The notes: generated by a model not told the origin, from the sequence alone. A DNA stretch of 58,349 nucleotides from Acinetobacter sp. HR7 (GCF_000773685.1 NZ_JPQO01000188.1:1-58349); one strand, 5' to 3'. Numbered from the stretch's first letter, positions 44,652 to 56,093 are shown. Numbers and translations are program-made.

Positions 44652-44690
44652 TCAGCTTAATTCCGAAATTCACTATTTGAGGAATTTGCA

Positions 44691-45161
44691 ATGAATATCA
44701 ACCTCACATTGTTTGGCCAAGCGATTGCGTTTGCGATTTTCGTCGCATTCTGCATGAAGTTCGTTTGGCCACCACTAATCAATGCGATTAGTGAGCGTCA
44801 GCGTAAAATCGCTGATGGCTTAAATGCTGCTGAAAAAGCGAAAGCTGACCTTGCAGACGCGCAAGCACAAGTGAAAGCTGAATTAGACGCAGCAAAAGCA
44901 CAAGCGGCTCAATTGATTGAACAAGCGAACCGTCGTGCAGCACAATTGGTCGAAGAAGCGCGTACTCAAGCATCTGCTGAAGGTGAGCGTATTCGTCAAC
45001 AAGCGAAAGAAGCTGTTGATACTGAAATCAATGCTGCTCGCGAAGAATTACGTCAACAAGTGGCTGCCCTTGCAGTTGCTGGCGCAGAAAAAATTCTGAA
45101 CCAACAAGTTGACGCAGAAGCTCACAATGCCATGCTGACTCAGCTGGCTGCAAAACTTTAA
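44691..45161 (+). CDS. atpF: F0F1 ATP synthase subunit b
   Basis: This 156-residue peripheral-stalk subunit has one N-terminal membrane helix (about 5-25) and a long, highly charged Ala/Lys/Glu-rich coiled coil (about 35-140). It ties subunit a to subunit delta and F1. Length equals E. coli AtpF. A TGAGGAATTTGC leader precedes ATG 44691. Confidence 0.97.
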   Translation: MNINLTLFGQAIAFAIFVAFCMKFVWPPLINAISERQRKIADGLNAAEKAKADLADAQAQVKAELDAAKAQAAQLIEQANRRAAQLVEEARTQASAEGERIRQQAKEAVDTEINAAREELRQQVAALAVAGAEKILNQQVDAEAHNAMLTQLAAKL

Positions 45162-45173
45162 GAGAGGCGGATT

Positions 45174-45710
45174 ATGGCTGAACTCTTGACGTTGGCACGC
45201 CCTTACGCAAAAGCAGCATTTGCTTACGCTTCTGAGCAAAGTGCAACTGACTCATGGTCAAAAGCACTTGAATTGCTTAGTGCTGCGGTGCAAGACGAAG
45301 CATTTTCAGCTTATCTAAATCGCCCTGAGCTTACACCTGCTGAGCAGGTTAGTCTTTTTGCTAAAGTTTTAGGTGAAGACCAAACTGCAGCAGTGTCAAA
45401 CTTTTTGACATTGCTTGCTGAAAACGACCGTTTGGTTCTACTTCCTGAAATTGCTGCAGAATACGAACAGCTCAAATCACAGAATAACAATACTGTGGAT
45501 GTTGTAATCGAATCAGCATTCCCATTGACTTCTGTACAGGAACAACTACTTACTCACGCACTAGAGAAGAAATTCAATGCGGCGGTAAATGTTTCTGTTG
45601 AAGTAAATCCAGCGTTGATCGCGGGTGTAGTTATTCGTGCAGGCGACCAAGTGATAGATGATTCTGCGCTTAACAAGCTTGAAAAAATGCGGACTCGTCT
45701 TCTTGCTTAA
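45174..45710 (+). CDS. atpH: F0F1 ATP synthase subunit delta
   Basis: This 178-residue subunit has the family start [16 protein letters not shown] and the C-terminal [21 protein letters not shown]. It sits on top of F1 and binds the b subunits. GAGAGGCGG precedes ATG 45174, 12 bp after atpF. Confidence 0.97.
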   Translation: MAELLTLARPYAKAAFAYASEQSATDSWSKALELLSAAVQDEAFSAYLNRPELTPAEQVSLFAKVLGEDQTAAVSNFLTLLAENDRLVLLPEIAAEYEQLKSQNNNTVDVVIESAFPLTSVQEQLLTHALEKKFNAAVNVSVEVNPALIAGVVIRAGDQVIDDSALNKLEKMRTRLLA

Positions 45711-45752
45711 CCGCTCGAAGACTGAACTATTAAAAGATTGAGGTATAGCGCA

Positions 45753-47297
45753 ATGCAACAACTGAATCCATCCGAGATCAGTGCGCTCATTAAACAGCGT
45801 ATCGGCGATCTGGACACCAGCGCGACCGCTAAAAACGAAGGTACCATTGTTATGGTATCTGACGGTATTGTGCGCATTCACGGCCTTGCTGATGCAATGT
45901 ACGGTGAAATGATCGAATTCGACGGCGGCTTATTTGGTATGGCACTGAACCTAGAACAGGATTCAGTGGGTGCCGTTGTCTTAGGTAACTACTTAAGCCT
46001 TCAAGAAGGTCAAAAAGCTCGTTGTACAGGTCGTGTATTAGAAGTTCCAGTTGGTCCTGAACTTCTTGGCCGTGTCGTAGACGCTTTGGGTAACCCAATT
46101 GATGGTAAAGGCCCTATTGATGCAAAACTTACTGATGCTGTTGAAAAAGTAGCACCAGGCGTAATTTGGCGTCAATCAGTAGACCAACCTGTACAAACTG
46201 GTTATAAATCAGTTGATACAATGATTCCTGTTGGTCGTGGTCAACGTGAGTTGATCATTGGTGACCGCCAAACTGGTAAAACAGCAATGGCGATCGATGC
46301 GATCATCGCTCAGAAAAATTCTGGTATTAAATGTATCTACGTTGCAGTTGGTCAAAAACAATCAACTATCGCAAACGTTGTACGTAAGCTTGAAGAAACT
46401 GGCGCTATGGCGTACACGACTGTTGTCGCAGCTGCGGCAGCTGATCCTGCAGCAATGCAGTATCTGGCTCCATATGCTGGTTGTACAATGGGTGAGTACT
46501 TCCGTGACCGCGGTGAAGACGCTCTGATCATCTATGATGACCTGTCTAAACAAGCTGTAGCATACCGTCAAATTTCATTGCTTTTACGTCGTCCACCAGG
46601 TCGTGAAGCTTATCCTGGTGACGTATTCTATCTACACTCACGTCTTCTTGAACGTGCTTCACGTGTATCTGCTGAATACGTTGAGAAATTCACTAACGGT
46701 GAAGTTAAAGGCCAAACTGGTTCATTGACTGCATTACCGATTATTGAAACTCAAGCAGGTGACGTATCTGCATTCGTACCAACAAACGTAATTTCGATTA
46801 CTGATGGTCAGATCTTCCTAGAAACATCACTGTTCAACGCGGGTATCCGTCCTGCTGTGAACGCGGGTATCTCTGTATCTCGTGTGGGTGGTTCTGCGCA
46901 AACTAAGATCATCAAGAAATTGTCAGGTGGTATCCGTACCGCTCTTGCACAATACCGTGAATTGGCTGCGTTTGCTCAGTTCGCTTCTGACCTTGACGAA
47001 GCAACTCGTAAACAGCTTGAACACGGTCAACGCGTAACTGAGTTGATGAAGCAAAAACAATATACTCCATACTCAATCGCTGACCAAGCTGTTTCAGTTT
47101 ATGCATCTAACGAAGGCTACATGGCTGACGTTGAAGTGAAGAAAATCGTTGCATTTGATGCTGCGCTGATCGCTTACTTCCGTTCTGAACATGCTGCGTT
47201 AATGCAAAAAATTGACGAGACTGGTGCTTGGGACAAAGACATCGAAGCTGAATTCAAAGCAGGTATTGAGAAGTTCAAAGCGACTCAAACTTACTAA
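45753..47297 (+). CDS. atpA: F0F1 ATP synthase subunit alpha
   Basis: This 514-residue non-catalytic nucleotide-binding subunit has Walker A GDRQTGKT and the family signature [17 protein letters not shown]. Length matches E. coli (513). ATG 45753 is preceded by TTGAGG; a TTG at 45738 is in frame but unlikely. The atpA-atpG gap of 86 bp contains a stable stem-loop. Confidence 0.98.
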   Translation: MQQLNPSEISALIKQRIGDLDTSATAKNEGTIVMVSDGIVRIHGLADAMYGEMIEFDGGLFGMALNLEQDSVGAVVLGNYLSLQEGQKARCTGRVLEVPVGPELLGRVVDALGNPIDGKGPIDAKLTDAVEKVAPGVIWRQSVDQPVQTGYKSVDTMIPVGRGQRELIIGDRQTGKTAMAIDAIIAQKNSGIKCIYVAVGQKQSTIANVVRKLEETGAMAYTTVVAAAAADPAAMQYLAPYAGCTMGEYFRDRGEDALIIYDDLSKQAVAYRQISLLLRRPPGREAYPGDVFYLHSRLLERASRVSAEYVEKFTNGEVKGQTGSLTALPIIETQAGDVSAFVPTNVISITDGQIFLETSLFNAGIRPAVNAGISVSRVGGSAQTKIIKKLSGGIRTALAQYRELAAFAQFASDLDEATRKQLEHGQRVTELMKQKQYTPYSIADQAVSVYASNEGYMADVEVKKIVAFDAALIAYFRSEHAALMQKIDETGAWDKDIEAEFKAGIEKFKATQTY

Positions 47298-47342
47298 TTT
47301 AGCAACTTGCTAATTAGTTTTGGTTTGGTTCACGGATCAACC

Positions 47343-47368
47343 TTCGGAAGTTCGAAAGGACTTCCGAA
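47343..47368 (+). repeat. intercistronic stem-loop between atpA and atpG
   Basis: TTCGGAAGT and ACTTCCGAA form a perfect 9-bp stem around an 8-nt loop. No T-tract follows, so it is more likely an mRNA-stability or processing element than a terminator. Confidence 0.6.
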
Positions 47369-47383
47369 TACTAGGTTAAGCGT

Positions 47384-48253
47384 ATGGCAAATTTAAAAGA
47401 AATTCGCGCCAAAGTAGCTAGTATCAAAAGCACGCAGAAAATTACTCGCGCGATGCAGATGGTAGCAGCTTCTAAGATGCGTCGTGCGCAAGAGCGCATG
47501 GCACAAGGCCGTCCGTATGCCGAAAATATGCACCGTGTAATTGCTCACCTGGTACAAGCGAACCCTGAATATAAACATCGTTATATGGTTGAACGCCCAG
47601 TAAAACGCGTTGGCTATATCGTTGTTTCTTCAGATCGTGGCCTTGCTGGCGGCTTGAACATTAACCTGTTCAAAAAAGTGGCTAAGCATGTACAACAACA
47701 GCAAGAGCAATCAATTGAAGTTCAATTTGCTTTGATTGGTCAAAAAGCGGTTTCGTTTTTTAAAAACTACGGCGGTAAAGTGCTTGGAGCAACAACTCAG
47801 GTCGGTGATGCACCGTCTCTTGAACAGTTGACTGGCTCTGTGCAGGTTATGCTTGACGCATTTGACAAGGGCGAGATCGATCGCATTTACCTTGTGTCAA
47901 ATGGCTTCGTTAACGCAATGACACAACAGCCTAAAGTAGAACAACTTGTTCCACTTGCTCCGGCAGACGAAAGCGAAAGCCTCAACCGTCAATATGGTTG
48001 GGACTACATCTATGAACCAGAAGCAGAAGAACTGCTGAACGGTTTATTGGTTCGCTATATCGAGTCTATGGTTTATCAAGGCGTAATTGAAAACATCGCC
48101 TGTGAGCAGTCTGCACGTATGGTTGCAATGAAAGCAGCAACCGATAACGCAGGTCAGCTTATCAAAGACCTACAACTCATTTACAACAAGCTGCGTCAAG
48201 CCGCGATTACTCAGGAAATTTCTGAGATCGTTGGTGGTGCCGCTGCCGTTTAA
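47384..48253 (+). CDS. atpG: F0F1 ATP synthase subunit gamma
   Basis: This 289-residue rotor subunit begins with the typical [32 protein letters not shown] helix and ends with the matching C-terminal helix [31 protein letters not shown], the coiled coil that turns inside the alpha/beta hexamer. Length matches E. coli AtpG (287). Confidence 0.98.
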   Translation: MANLKEIRAKVASIKSTQKITRAMQMVAASKMRRAQERMAQGRPYAENMHRVIAHLVQANPEYKHRYMVERPVKRVGYIVVSSDRGLAGGLNINLFKKVAKHVQQQQEQSIEVQFALIGQKAVSFFKNYGGKVLGATTQVGDAPSLEQLTGSVQVMLDAFDKGEIDRIYLVSNGFVNAMTQQPKVEQLVPLAPADESESLNRQYGWDYIYEPEAEELLNGLLVRYIESMVYQGVIENIACEQSARMVAMKAATDNAGQLIKDLQLIYNKLRQAAITQEISEIVGGAAAV

Positions 48254-48267
48254 CATTATTAGTTTGA

Positions 48268-49677
<1,410 letters not shown>

Positions 49678-49703
49678 TTAGTTCCCTAATTTAGGAGATT
49701 CTC

Positions 49704-50123
49704 ATGGCGACTATGCAATGTGATGTTGTAAGTGTAAAAGAGTCTTTGTACTCTGGCACTGTCAGCATGCTGATCGCAAAAGGTGCTGGCGGTGAGTTAG
49801 GTATTATGCCTGGCCATGCTCCGCTAGTAACTTTGCTCCAACCTGGCGCGATTCGCGTTATTTTGGAAAACGGTACAGAAGAATTAATCTATGTATCTGG
49901 TGGTGTTCTAGAAGTTCAACCGCACGTTGTTACGGTTCTTGCAGATACTGCAGTCCGTGCAGAAAACTTGGATGAAGCAGCAATTCTTGAAGCTCGTAAA
50001 CAAGCTGAACAATTGCTGGCGAACCAAAAGAGCGATTTGGACTCTGCTGCTGCATTGGCTGCTCTTGCAGAAACTGCTGCTCAGCTGGAAACCATCCGCA
50101 AAATCAAAAACCGTGCAATGTAA
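49704..50123 (+). CDS. atpC: F0F1 ATP synthase subunit epsilon
   Basis: This 139-residue central-stalk subunit has an N-terminal beta-sandwich (LGIMPGHAPLVTLLQPGAIRV, YVSGGVLEVQPHVVTVLAD) and a C-terminal helical hairpin that can inhibit ATP hydrolysis. It is the last gene of the operon and is followed by a terminator. TTTAGGAGATTC precedes the ATG. Confidence 0.97.
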   Translation: MATMQCDVVSVKESLYSGTVSMLIAKGAGGELGIMPGHAPLVTLLQPGAIRVILENGTEELIYVSGGVLEVQPHVVTVLADTAVRAENLDEAAILEARKQAEQLLANQKSDLDSAAALAALAETAAQLETIRKIKNRAM

Positions 50124-50143
50124 TTGCTGGTTTAAGATTGAAG

Positions 50144-50169
50144 AAACCACCCGTCAGGGTGGTTTTTTT
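50144..50169 (+). terminator. terminator of the atp operon
   Basis: AAACCACCC/GGGTGGTTT with short loop CGTCA-type and a T7 tract. Confidence 0.92.
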
Positions 50170-50218
50170 ATGCCTGTAGTTTTGTATGATGCTTTGAACT
50201 GAAATAATGGGATTGAGA

Positions 50219-51064
50219 ATGAGCGTCTTAAAAGTACAACAGGGTGAAATTGAAGTTATTCAGATTAAAAATGCTTACTGCACAGCGAAGATTTCCCTGC
50301 AAGGTGCTCAGGTCTTGAAATTCTTTTCGAAAAAACTCAATAAAGATTTGTTGTGGCTCTCTGATTTGAACCAATACCAGCAAGCTAAAGCGATTCGTGG
50401 TGGTATTCCACTGTGTTTTCCATGGTTTGGTGCTCATGCAACGGAAGCCAGTTTTCCATCCCATGGTTTTGCGTGCAACAGCCTGTGGACTTTGTTCGAG
50501 ATAACAGAAGATGAAGCAGGGCATCATCTCCAGTTTGAACTGAAAGATTCAGCGGCAACACGCCAGTACTGGAACCATGCCTTCCGACTGGAAATGCAGA
50601 TTCATTGTGGTGAAACCCTGAAACTGGAATTCAAATTACACAATCGGGATGAACAGGCTTTTGTATTTACCTTTGCATGGCACAGTTATTTCCCGGCAGA
50701 GACTAGAGTCGCCAAAGTTAAAGGTTTGCATGGCTTAAGCTATATCGATCAGCTGGATCAAAATCAGCAAAAAGTACAAACGGATGAGCTAATTGAATTC
50801 ACGGCTGAACTGGATCGTATTTATCCTGAAACTTTCGGTGAATTTACACTTCTGCAAAACGATGCGGAACAGATTCAGATTCAAAGTACTGCAAAAAGTG
50901 CAGTGATCTGGAATCCATGGATTGAAAAAGCCAAACGACTCGGCGATGTCCGGGATGATGCATGGCAGGAATTTGTCTGTGTGGAAACTGGCCAGATTGC
51001 CGATCAAGGTATTATTGTACCGGCAGGACAAACCATGCATTTTGAACTGACGATTTCAGCCTGA
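50219..51064 (+). CDS. D-hexose-6-phosphate mutarotase-like (YeaD family)
   Basis: This 281-residue protein is an aldose-1-epimerase superfamily member close to YeaD: IRGGIPLCFPWFGAH and PSHGFA near the N-terminus, a catalytic His in FTFAWHSYF, RIYPET, and WNPWIEKAKRLGD with the C-terminal CVETGQI. It interconverts the anomers of a hexose-6-phosphate. ATG 50219 follows a TTGAGA ribosome-like site; ATG 50207 is in frame but has none. Confidence 0.88.
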   Translation: MSVLKVQQGEIEVIQIKNAYCTAKISLQGAQVLKFFSKKLNKDLLWLSDLNQYQQAKAIRGGIPLCFPWFGAHATEASFPSHGFACNSLWTLFEITEDEAGHHLQFELKDSAATRQYWNHAFRLEMQIHCGETLKLEFKLHNRDEQAFVFTFAWHSYFPAETRVAKVKGLHGLSYIDQLDQNQQKVQTDELIEFTAELDRIYPETFGEFTLLQNDAEQIQIQSTAKSAVIWNPWIEKAKRLGDVRDDAWQEFVCVETGQIADQGIIVPAGQTMHFELTISA

Positions 51065-51185
51065 AATTCAGGTGAAAAAGAGTCTTTTAAGCTCTGAATA
51101 ATCACTGCTTAAATCGCAAGACAAAACAGCAAATCCCCTACAAATCCACGACGGTCATTTTTCCAGAAAGGCATATCGTATAAAC

Positions 51186-51206
51186 ACAGCTCTATAACAG
51201 AGCTGT
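51186..51206. repeat. 8-bp inverted repeat in the adhP leader
   Basis: ACAGCTCT-ATAAC-AGAGCTGT is perfect and starts two bases after a TATAAA -10-like hexamer (51179-51184), 27 bp upstream of adhP. The position fits an operator or a leader hairpin. Confidence 0.55.
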
Positions 51207-51232
51207 CTCGGTATTTGTTATGGAGAAAAAAT

Positions 51233-52264
51233 ATGGCAGATACAATGAAGGCAGCCGTCGTGACCGAATTTGGCAAGCCGCTGCAAATCCAGCAAGTCGA
51301 GATTCCTAAAATCAGTCCTGGCAAAGTATTAGTCAAAATTATTGCTACCGGTGTTTGTCATACCGACCTGCATGCCATGCATGGTGACTGGCCGGTGAAA
51401 CCGACTTTACCGTTTATTCCCGGTCATGAAGGCGTTGGTGAAGTGATTGAGGTGGGTGAGGGCATTACTCATCTGAAAGTGGGTGATCTTGTCGGTGTGC
51501 CCTGGCTATATTCCGCCTGTGGTCACTGTGACCACTGCTATGCTGGCTGGGAAACTCTGTGTAAGCAACAACACAACTCTGGTTATTCGGTAAATGGCAG
51601 TTTTGCTGAATATTGTCTGGCCGATGGGAATTATGTCGGAGTGATTCCTGAAGGTGTTGATTTACTGGAAATAGCCCCGATCCTGTGTGCTGGTGTCACC
51701 GTGTATAAAGGCTTGAAAATGACCGAAGCTAAAACCGGTGATTGGGTTGCTATTTCTGGTATTGGTGGACTGGGTCATGTCGCGGTTCAATATGCGCGAA
51801 CCATGGGCTTTAATGTGGTTGCCATTGACGTGGATGATTCCAAACTTGAACTGGCAAAAAACCTCGGTGCAGATGTCGGTATTAATGCAATAAAAAGCGA
51901 TGTGAAGGAGGAAGTGTTAAAAGCGACTGGTGAAGGCTGTCATGGCGTGCTGGTGACTGCGGTATCACCAAAAGCCTTTGAACAGGCCGTTTCTATTGTC
52001 CGTCGTGGCGGCACCATGGTGCTGAACGGTTTGCCACCAGGCAAATTTGATCTGTCGATTTTTGATATGGTCCTGGATGGTATTACCGTGCGCGGTTCAA
52101 TTGTCGGTACCCGTCTGGACCTGAAAGAAGCATTGGATATTGCCGCACGCGGTAAGGTCAAAGCGCATATCCATGTGGAACCGCTGGAAAATATCAATGA
52201 CATTTTTGCCCGTATGGAACAGGGTAAGATTGATGGTCGTATCGTGATTGATATGAAACTTTAG
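51233..52264 (+). CDS. adhP: zinc-dependent alcohol dehydrogenase AdhP
   Basis: This 343-residue medium-chain dehydrogenase has catalytic zinc ligands C42 in GVCHTDLH and H65 in PGHEGVG, and structural zinc cysteines C96, C99, C102 and C110. The NAD-binding site is SGIGGLGHV and an acidic residue in AIDVDDS selects NAD. It oxidises primary alcohols or reduces aldehydes in the cytosol. TATGGAG precedes ATG 51233; the TTG at 51215 is a less likely start. Confidence 0.94.
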   Translation: MADTMKAAVVTEFGKPLQIQQVEIPKISPGKVLVKIIATGVCHTDLHAMHGDWPVKPTLPFIPGHEGVGEVIEVGEGITHLKVGDLVGVPWLYSACGHCDHCYAGWETLCKQQHNSGYSVNGSFAEYCLADGNYVGVIPEGVDLLEIAPILCAGVTVYKGLKMTEAKTGDWVAISGIGGLGHVAVQYARTMGFNVVAIDVDDSKLELAKNLGADVGINAIKSDVKEEVLKATGEGCHGVLVTAVSPKAFEQAVSIVRRGGTMVLNGLPPGKFDLSIFDMVLDGITVRGSIVGTRLDLKEALDIAARGKVKAHIHVEPLENINDIFARMEQGKIDGRIVIDMKL

Positions 52265-52280
52265 AACATGATTCAAAAAT

Positions 52281-52307
52281 AAAAAGCCCATTCATAGAAT
52301 GGGCTTG
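52281..52307. terminator. bidirectional terminator between adhP and the lipoprotein gene
   Basis: AAAGCCCATTC-ATA-GAATGGGCTT sits between convergent genes; the minus strand has the better T-tract, so it mainly ends the 52326 gene. Confidence 0.8.
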
Positions 52308-52325
52308 ATCGATATTTCAATATGA

Positions 52326-52943
52326 TTAGCTTTCTGAGCTGTCATCTGACGAACCTTCCGGAATCATCATCGCTGCCAGTTTCAGCATTTCCATTTGTAC
52401 ATTGCCGATCTGCTGTTCCAGCTTTTTAAAGTCTACCTTGCTCAGATCCACATCACCATTCAGGAAGGGAGAAGCCAGTGCCTGCTGGTTGGCATTCATG
52501 ATATTGCTACGCACCTGATCCACTTCCTGACTCTTCAGGTTCAGGCTGCTGAGTGCCTGATTAAAGCCAGTCAGCTGTTGCTGTAACTGGGTCGCAGCCG
52601 TTTGCAATTGAGCCGTGTCTTTGCTGTCAATCGCCGTTTCCAGATCAGTCTGGGTTTGCTTGAGCTGTTCCACATAATCACCCGCTTTCAGCTGCATATC
52701 CGCCACATCACGCACGATATAGAACATATTGCCGCTTTTCAGGTTGGCCGAAGAAGTTTGTACTTCTGCACTGTCTGATTGTTCCACCTGTTCAGCGGTT
52801 TCTTGCTGTACCGGTTTTTCAACGTGAGATGCCGGTGCGGATTCCTGATCACAGCCCAAGAGTGCCATTGCACCTGCAAAAAGGGCAAAAGGTACAACAC
52901 TGTTTTGGAGAATCTGCTTGAATTTCATTGGGGTGCTCATCAT
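52326..52943 (-). CDS. putative lipoprotein of unknown function
   Basis: This protein of up to 205 residues has a lipoprotein signal with lipobox LLGC (C30 by the longest start) and a mature part made of a Glu/Gln/Ser-rich linker followed by a helical domain (about 75-190) with repeated Leu/Gln heptad-like spacing. No known family is recognised. The start is uncertain: ATG 52943, 52940 and 52928 (MKFKQ) are all possible and none has a strong ribosome site. Expected location is the inner face of the outer membrane or the periplasmic face of the inner membrane. Confidence 0.78.
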   Translation of the reverse strand: MMSTPMKFKQILQNSVVPFALFAGAMALLGCDQESAPASHVEKPVQQETAEQVEQSDSAEVQTSSANLKSGNMFYIVRDVADMQLKAGDYVEQLKQTQTDLETAIDSKDTAQLQTAATQLQQQLTGFNQALSSLNLKSQEVDQVRSNIMNANQQALASPFLNGDVDLSKVDFKKLEQQIGNVQMEMLKLAAMMIPEGSSDDSSES

Positions 52944-53043
52944 CGGTTACTGCGGACATTGCCTACTATAAGGATACAATTTGTAGAAAATACGAAGAGT
53001 TGCAAATGAATAACAAAAAACTGGTCAAAAAGCTTACGGGCGT

Positions 53044-53071
53044 AAAAAAGAGCGCCAAAGCGCTCTCTTTT
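53044..53071 (-). terminator. terminator of the RcnB-like pseudogene
   Basis: On the minus strand AGAGCGC/GCGCTCT with a TTTG loop is followed by TTTTTT. It lies 18 bp beyond the restored stop codon of the RcnB-like frame, supporting that longer frame as the original gene. Confidence 0.82.
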
Positions 53072-53088
53072 CACCGAGGAGCACAGGC

Positions 53089-53490
53089 TTAGCCTGCGAT
53101 AATTTTAATAATGGTATGACTGATCACGTTGGTCAAGATGTAATCGCCATTGACTTTGATCCATTGCTGGTTTTTACCCGGTTTGCTCAGCTTTTTGTAT
53201 TAGCTGTGGTCAACTTTGTAAGCTTTGCTTTGGTATTGGCTTGGTACTTTATGACCTACGCGCCAATCACGTGAAGGATCTACTTTTTTATTCACCTGTT
53301 TATGCTGTTGAGGCTGTGCAGGGTGCTTATCCTGTTTATGCTGTTGAGCCTCATGCTGTGGCGCTGGTGCCTTATGCTGTTGTTGAGTATGTGCCTTGTT
53401 TGGCTCATGATCTTGTGGTGCAGCCATCGCAGGTGCAGCAACTAAAGCAGTAGAGATCGATAAAACAAGTGCTTTTACGAGAGTATTCAT
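53089..53490 (-). pseudogene. RcnB-like periplasmic protein interrupted by an ochre codon
   Basis: ATG 53490 opens a signal peptide (ends AMAA) and a His/Gln-rich segment. The frame stops at TAA 53200-53202 after 96 codons, but continues in the same frame with YKKLSKPGKNQQWIKVNGDY and on to a stop at 53089-53091. That tail is the conserved C-terminal part of the RcnB family (nickel/cobalt tolerance proteins), so one nonsense change split a 132-residue gene. The truncated product may still be secreted, but lacks the folded end. Signals around it look intact, so decay is recent, or the base is a sequencing error. Confidence 0.82.
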
Positions 53491-53654
53491 ACTTCACCTT
53501 TATTATGGCGGTTTGTTTGTGTAGGAGTTCATCATAGGTGGGCAGATGTATTTGAAATTGAAGGGATTGTAGTTGAAATATTAAAATGATGAAGAAAAAC
53601 AGTAGAGCTGTAGAATATGATTTGATTGATTTAAGTTATTGTTTTTAATTTAAA

Positions 53655-53691
53655 AATGTAAGCATCTCTAGCTATGCGAGATGCTTACATT
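53655..53691 (-). terminator. terminator of glutathione peroxidase gene 1
   Basis: A perfect 14-bp stem AATGTAAGCATCTC/GAGATGCTTACATT around a 9-nt loop, followed on the minus strand by TTTTAAATT. The stem is unusually long. Confidence 0.75.
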
Positions 53692-53702
53692 ACTGTTACA
53701 AA

Positions 53703-54248
53703 TTACTTGGCTAATTCCGCGTTAATTGCTTCCACAAGTTGTGGATCATCCGCAGTAATATTCGGCGCAAAGCGAGCTACCACTTCGCCATTCCTATTCA
53801 CCAGGAATTTTTCAAAGTTCCACAGTACGTCAGGTAGTTCATTCGGGGTATTGCCAAAACTTTTCAGACGTTCAGCAAAATCTTCACCACCAATACGCTG
53901 TGGCTGGGTCTGTGTCAGGTAATGATAGAGTGGATGCTGATCTTCCCCTACCACCGAAATTTTGGAAAACAGCGGGAAACTGACATTGTAGTTTAGGCTG
54001 CAGAACTGCTGGATTTCCTCATCGGTTCCCGGTTCCTGACCTTTAAAGTTATTGGCAGGGAAGCCCAGAATTTCCAGTCCCTGTTCACGCTGGGCCTGAT
54101 AGCATTTTTCCAGCGCTTCATATTGCGGGGTCAAGCCGCATTTGGAGGCGACATTGACGATTAACAACACCTTGCCTTGATATGGCGCTAGTGTGCCGTC
54201 CTGTCCAGAAATGGTTTTGACTGGAATATCATAAAAAGATTGGCTCAT
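53703..54248 (-). CDS. glutathione peroxidase family protein, copy 1
   Basis: This 181-residue thioredoxin-fold peroxidase has the peroxidatic C37 in NVASKCGLT, Q71 in GQEPG and the Trp of LWNFEKFLV, the catalytic triad. C83 in QFCSLNY is the likely resolving cysteine, so it probably uses thioredoxin rather than glutathione. There is no signal peptide. It is the promoter-distal of two tandem paralogues on the minus strand, but a hairpin separates them. Confidence 0.93.
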   Translation of the reverse strand: MSQSFYDIPVKTISGQDGTLAPYQGKVLLIVNVASKCGLTPQYEALEKCYQAQREQGLEILGFPANNFKGQEPGTDEEIQQFCSLNYNVSFPLFSKISVVGEDQHPLYHYLTQTQPQRIGGEDFAERLKSFGNTPNELPDVLWNFEKFLVNRNGEVVARFAPNITADDPQLVEAINAELAK

Positions 54249-54365
54249 GAGGTTCTCATCATTTTAAAGTTGTGATTTGTTTTTAGCGTTTATCCAGACT
54301 CTGGGCAAACATCATTTTTAGATAAAGTTATGAAAAGCGGGTTGATGCATAAATTCTGCATAAAT

Positions 54366-54402
54366 AAAGCCCGCTGACATTTTACTTTTGCCAGCGGACT
54401 TT
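54366..54402 (-). terminator. terminator of glutathione peroxidase gene 2
   Basis: AAAGCCCGCTG and CAGCGGACTTT pair over 10 of 11 bases around a 15-nt loop; the minus strand continues with an A/T-rich tract. It lies 14 bp past the stop of the 54417 gene. Confidence 0.65.
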
Positions 54403-54416
54403 CTGATGTCTGGCTG

Positions 54417-54962
54417 TTATTTGGCGAGTTCAGTATTAATTGCATCGACAATGCGCGGATCATCGGCAGTAATGTCTGGGGCAAAGCGGGCCACGATTTC
54501 ACCATTTTTATTCACCAGAAATTTCTCAAAGTTCCACAGCACTTCTGGTGGCTGGTTTGGAGTCAGGCCATAATCCACCAGATCTTTCCACCAAGGGCCT
54601 TCACCGATACGTTCCGGAATGGCTTGGGTTAAAGCTGCATATAGCGGATGTTTGGCTTCACCGACCACCGGGATTTTGGTAAACAGCGGGAAATCCACCT
54701 GATAGTTCAGGGAGCAGAATTCCTGGATTTCCTTTTCGCTGCCCGGTTCCTGCTGCAGGAAATCATTGGACGGGAATCCTAGAATTTCCAGGCCTTCTGC
54801 CTTTTTCTCGCTATACAGTTTTTGTAGGCCTTCATACTGTGGGGTCAGGCCACATTTGGAAGCCACATTAACGATCAGCAATACTTTGCCTTGATACTGG
54901 TTTAACGTCGTTTCTTCGCCCTGAATGGTTTTAACCGGAATGTCGTAGATGGAAGTGCTCAT
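54417..54962 (-). CDS. glutathione peroxidase family protein, copy 2
   Basis: This 181-residue protein is the same length as copy 1, with peroxidatic C37 in NVASKCGLT, resolving C83 in EFCSLNY, Q in QQEPG and LWNFEKFLVN. ATG 54962 has an AGGA box about 8 bp upstream and aligns with copy 1; the longer frame from 54989 does not. The copies differ mostly in the middle, so the duplication is not recent. Both should reduce organic and hydrogen peroxides. Confidence 0.93.
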   Translation of the reverse strand: MSTSIYDIPVKTIQGEETTLNQYQGKVLLIVNVASKCGLTPQYEGLQKLYSEKKAEGLEILGFPSNDFLQQEPGSEKEIQEFCSLNYQVDFPLFTKIPVVGEAKHPLYAALTQAIPERIGEGPWWKDLVDYGLTPNQPPEVLWNFEKFLVNKNGEIVARFAPDITADDPRIVDAINTELAK

Positions 54963-55146
54963 ATAAAATCCTGTGTTATCGGTGTTCATCCTGTTGGATG
55001 TTGTAGTGGGTATTCAGCTTCAGTACAAGTAAAAAACGTGTAGATGGGTATGTAATAGGGTGATTTAAATTATGTGCTGCACATTAATTTTGCATGAAAA
55101 ATCAATTATGCTTGCCTACCTGACTGGACAGCCGGTCAAACCCGAT

Positions 55147-55162
55147 TTCCGGCATGCCGGAA
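55147..55162. repeat. 16-bp perfect palindrome upstream of the EamA gene
   Basis: TTCCGGCATGCCGGAA is a perfect GC-rich palindrome ending 31 bp before ATG 55194. It has no T-tract, so an operator for an unidentified regulator is more likely than a terminator. Confidence 0.6.
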
Positions 55163-55193
55163 TCATCAACCGATACACGTTATGGATAAGCAT

Positions 55194-56093
55194 ATGACAC
55201 AGCAACACAAGGTGGTGTGGTGGGCATTTTTACTGCCACTGGCAGCGGTACTGATCTGGTCGCTGAATATGACCGTGAACCGCTATGTGGCCGACTACAT
55301 TTCACCGGTGAGCATCAGTTTCTATCGCTGGATTCTGGCGCTGCTGATCCTGACACCGTTTGTGTTACCGCAAGTGATCCGTAGCTGGTCTAATATCCGC
55401 CCACATTTAGGTAAACTTGCTGTGCTCAGTGCCTTCGGTATGGTGCTGTATCAGGGACTGGCTTATACCTCGGCGCACTATACCACTGCGACCAATATGG
55501 GTCTGATCAATGCCTTTATCCCGGTGTTTACGATTATTGTCGGTATCTTTGTGCTGCATGTTCGACCAGCCATGACCGCAATAATAGGCAGTATCCTGTC
55601 GATCTGTGGCCTGATGTATGTGATGGCGCAAGGGCAGTGGGGGCATTTACTGAATTTTGGTGAGACTTATATTGGTGATGTGCTCATGCTGATCGCGGTA
55701 TTTTTCTATGCCTGCTATGGGATTTTCCTGAAAAAATGGCAGCTGCAGATGCCGCTGATCCAGAGCCTGTATATTCAGGTCTGCTTCAGTATCCTGCTGC
55801 ATATTCCGATGATTCTCTGGACTGGTCTGGACCCGATCAATAGCAACAATGCCAGCAGTATTATCTATGCTGGGATATTCCCATCCATTGCTGCGCCGTT
55901 TTTATGGATGCTGGCCGTGCAATTGCTTGGTCCTAATCGCAGCAGCATTTTTATGAACCTGATGCCGGTGTTTACCGCACTGATTGCTTACCTTTGGCTG
56001 GGTGAGTCATGGACGGTCTATCATATGATTGGTGGCGTGGTGATTCTGTCGGGTATTTTCCTGGCGCAATACACCCCGAAACTTAAAGCTTAA
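55194..56093 (+). CDS. EamA/DMT family transporter
   Basis: This 299-residue inner-membrane protein has ten predicted helices in two EamA repeats: AVLIWSLNMTVNRYVADYISPVSISFYRW at the start and GDVLMLIAVFFYACYGIFLKKW at the start of the second half, ending with GVVILSGIFLAQY. Members export metabolites or drugs. ATG 55194 has GGATAAG upstream; ATG 55182 is also in frame. A palindrome lies just upstream of the gene. Confidence 0.9.
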   Translation: MTQQHKVVWWAFLLPLAAVLIWSLNMTVNRYVADYISPVSISFYRWILALLILTPFVLPQVIRSWSNIRPHLGKLAVLSAFGMVLYQGLAYTSAHYTTATNMGLINAFIPVFTIIVGIFVLHVRPAMTAIIGSILSICGLMYVMAQGQWGHLLNFGETYIGDVLMLIAVFFYACYGIFLKKWQLQMPLIQSLYIQVCFSILLHIPMILWTGLDPINSNNASSIIYAGIFPSIAAPFLWMLAVQLLGPNRSSIFMNLMPVFTALIAYLWLGESWTVYHMIGGVVILSGIFLAQYTPKLKA

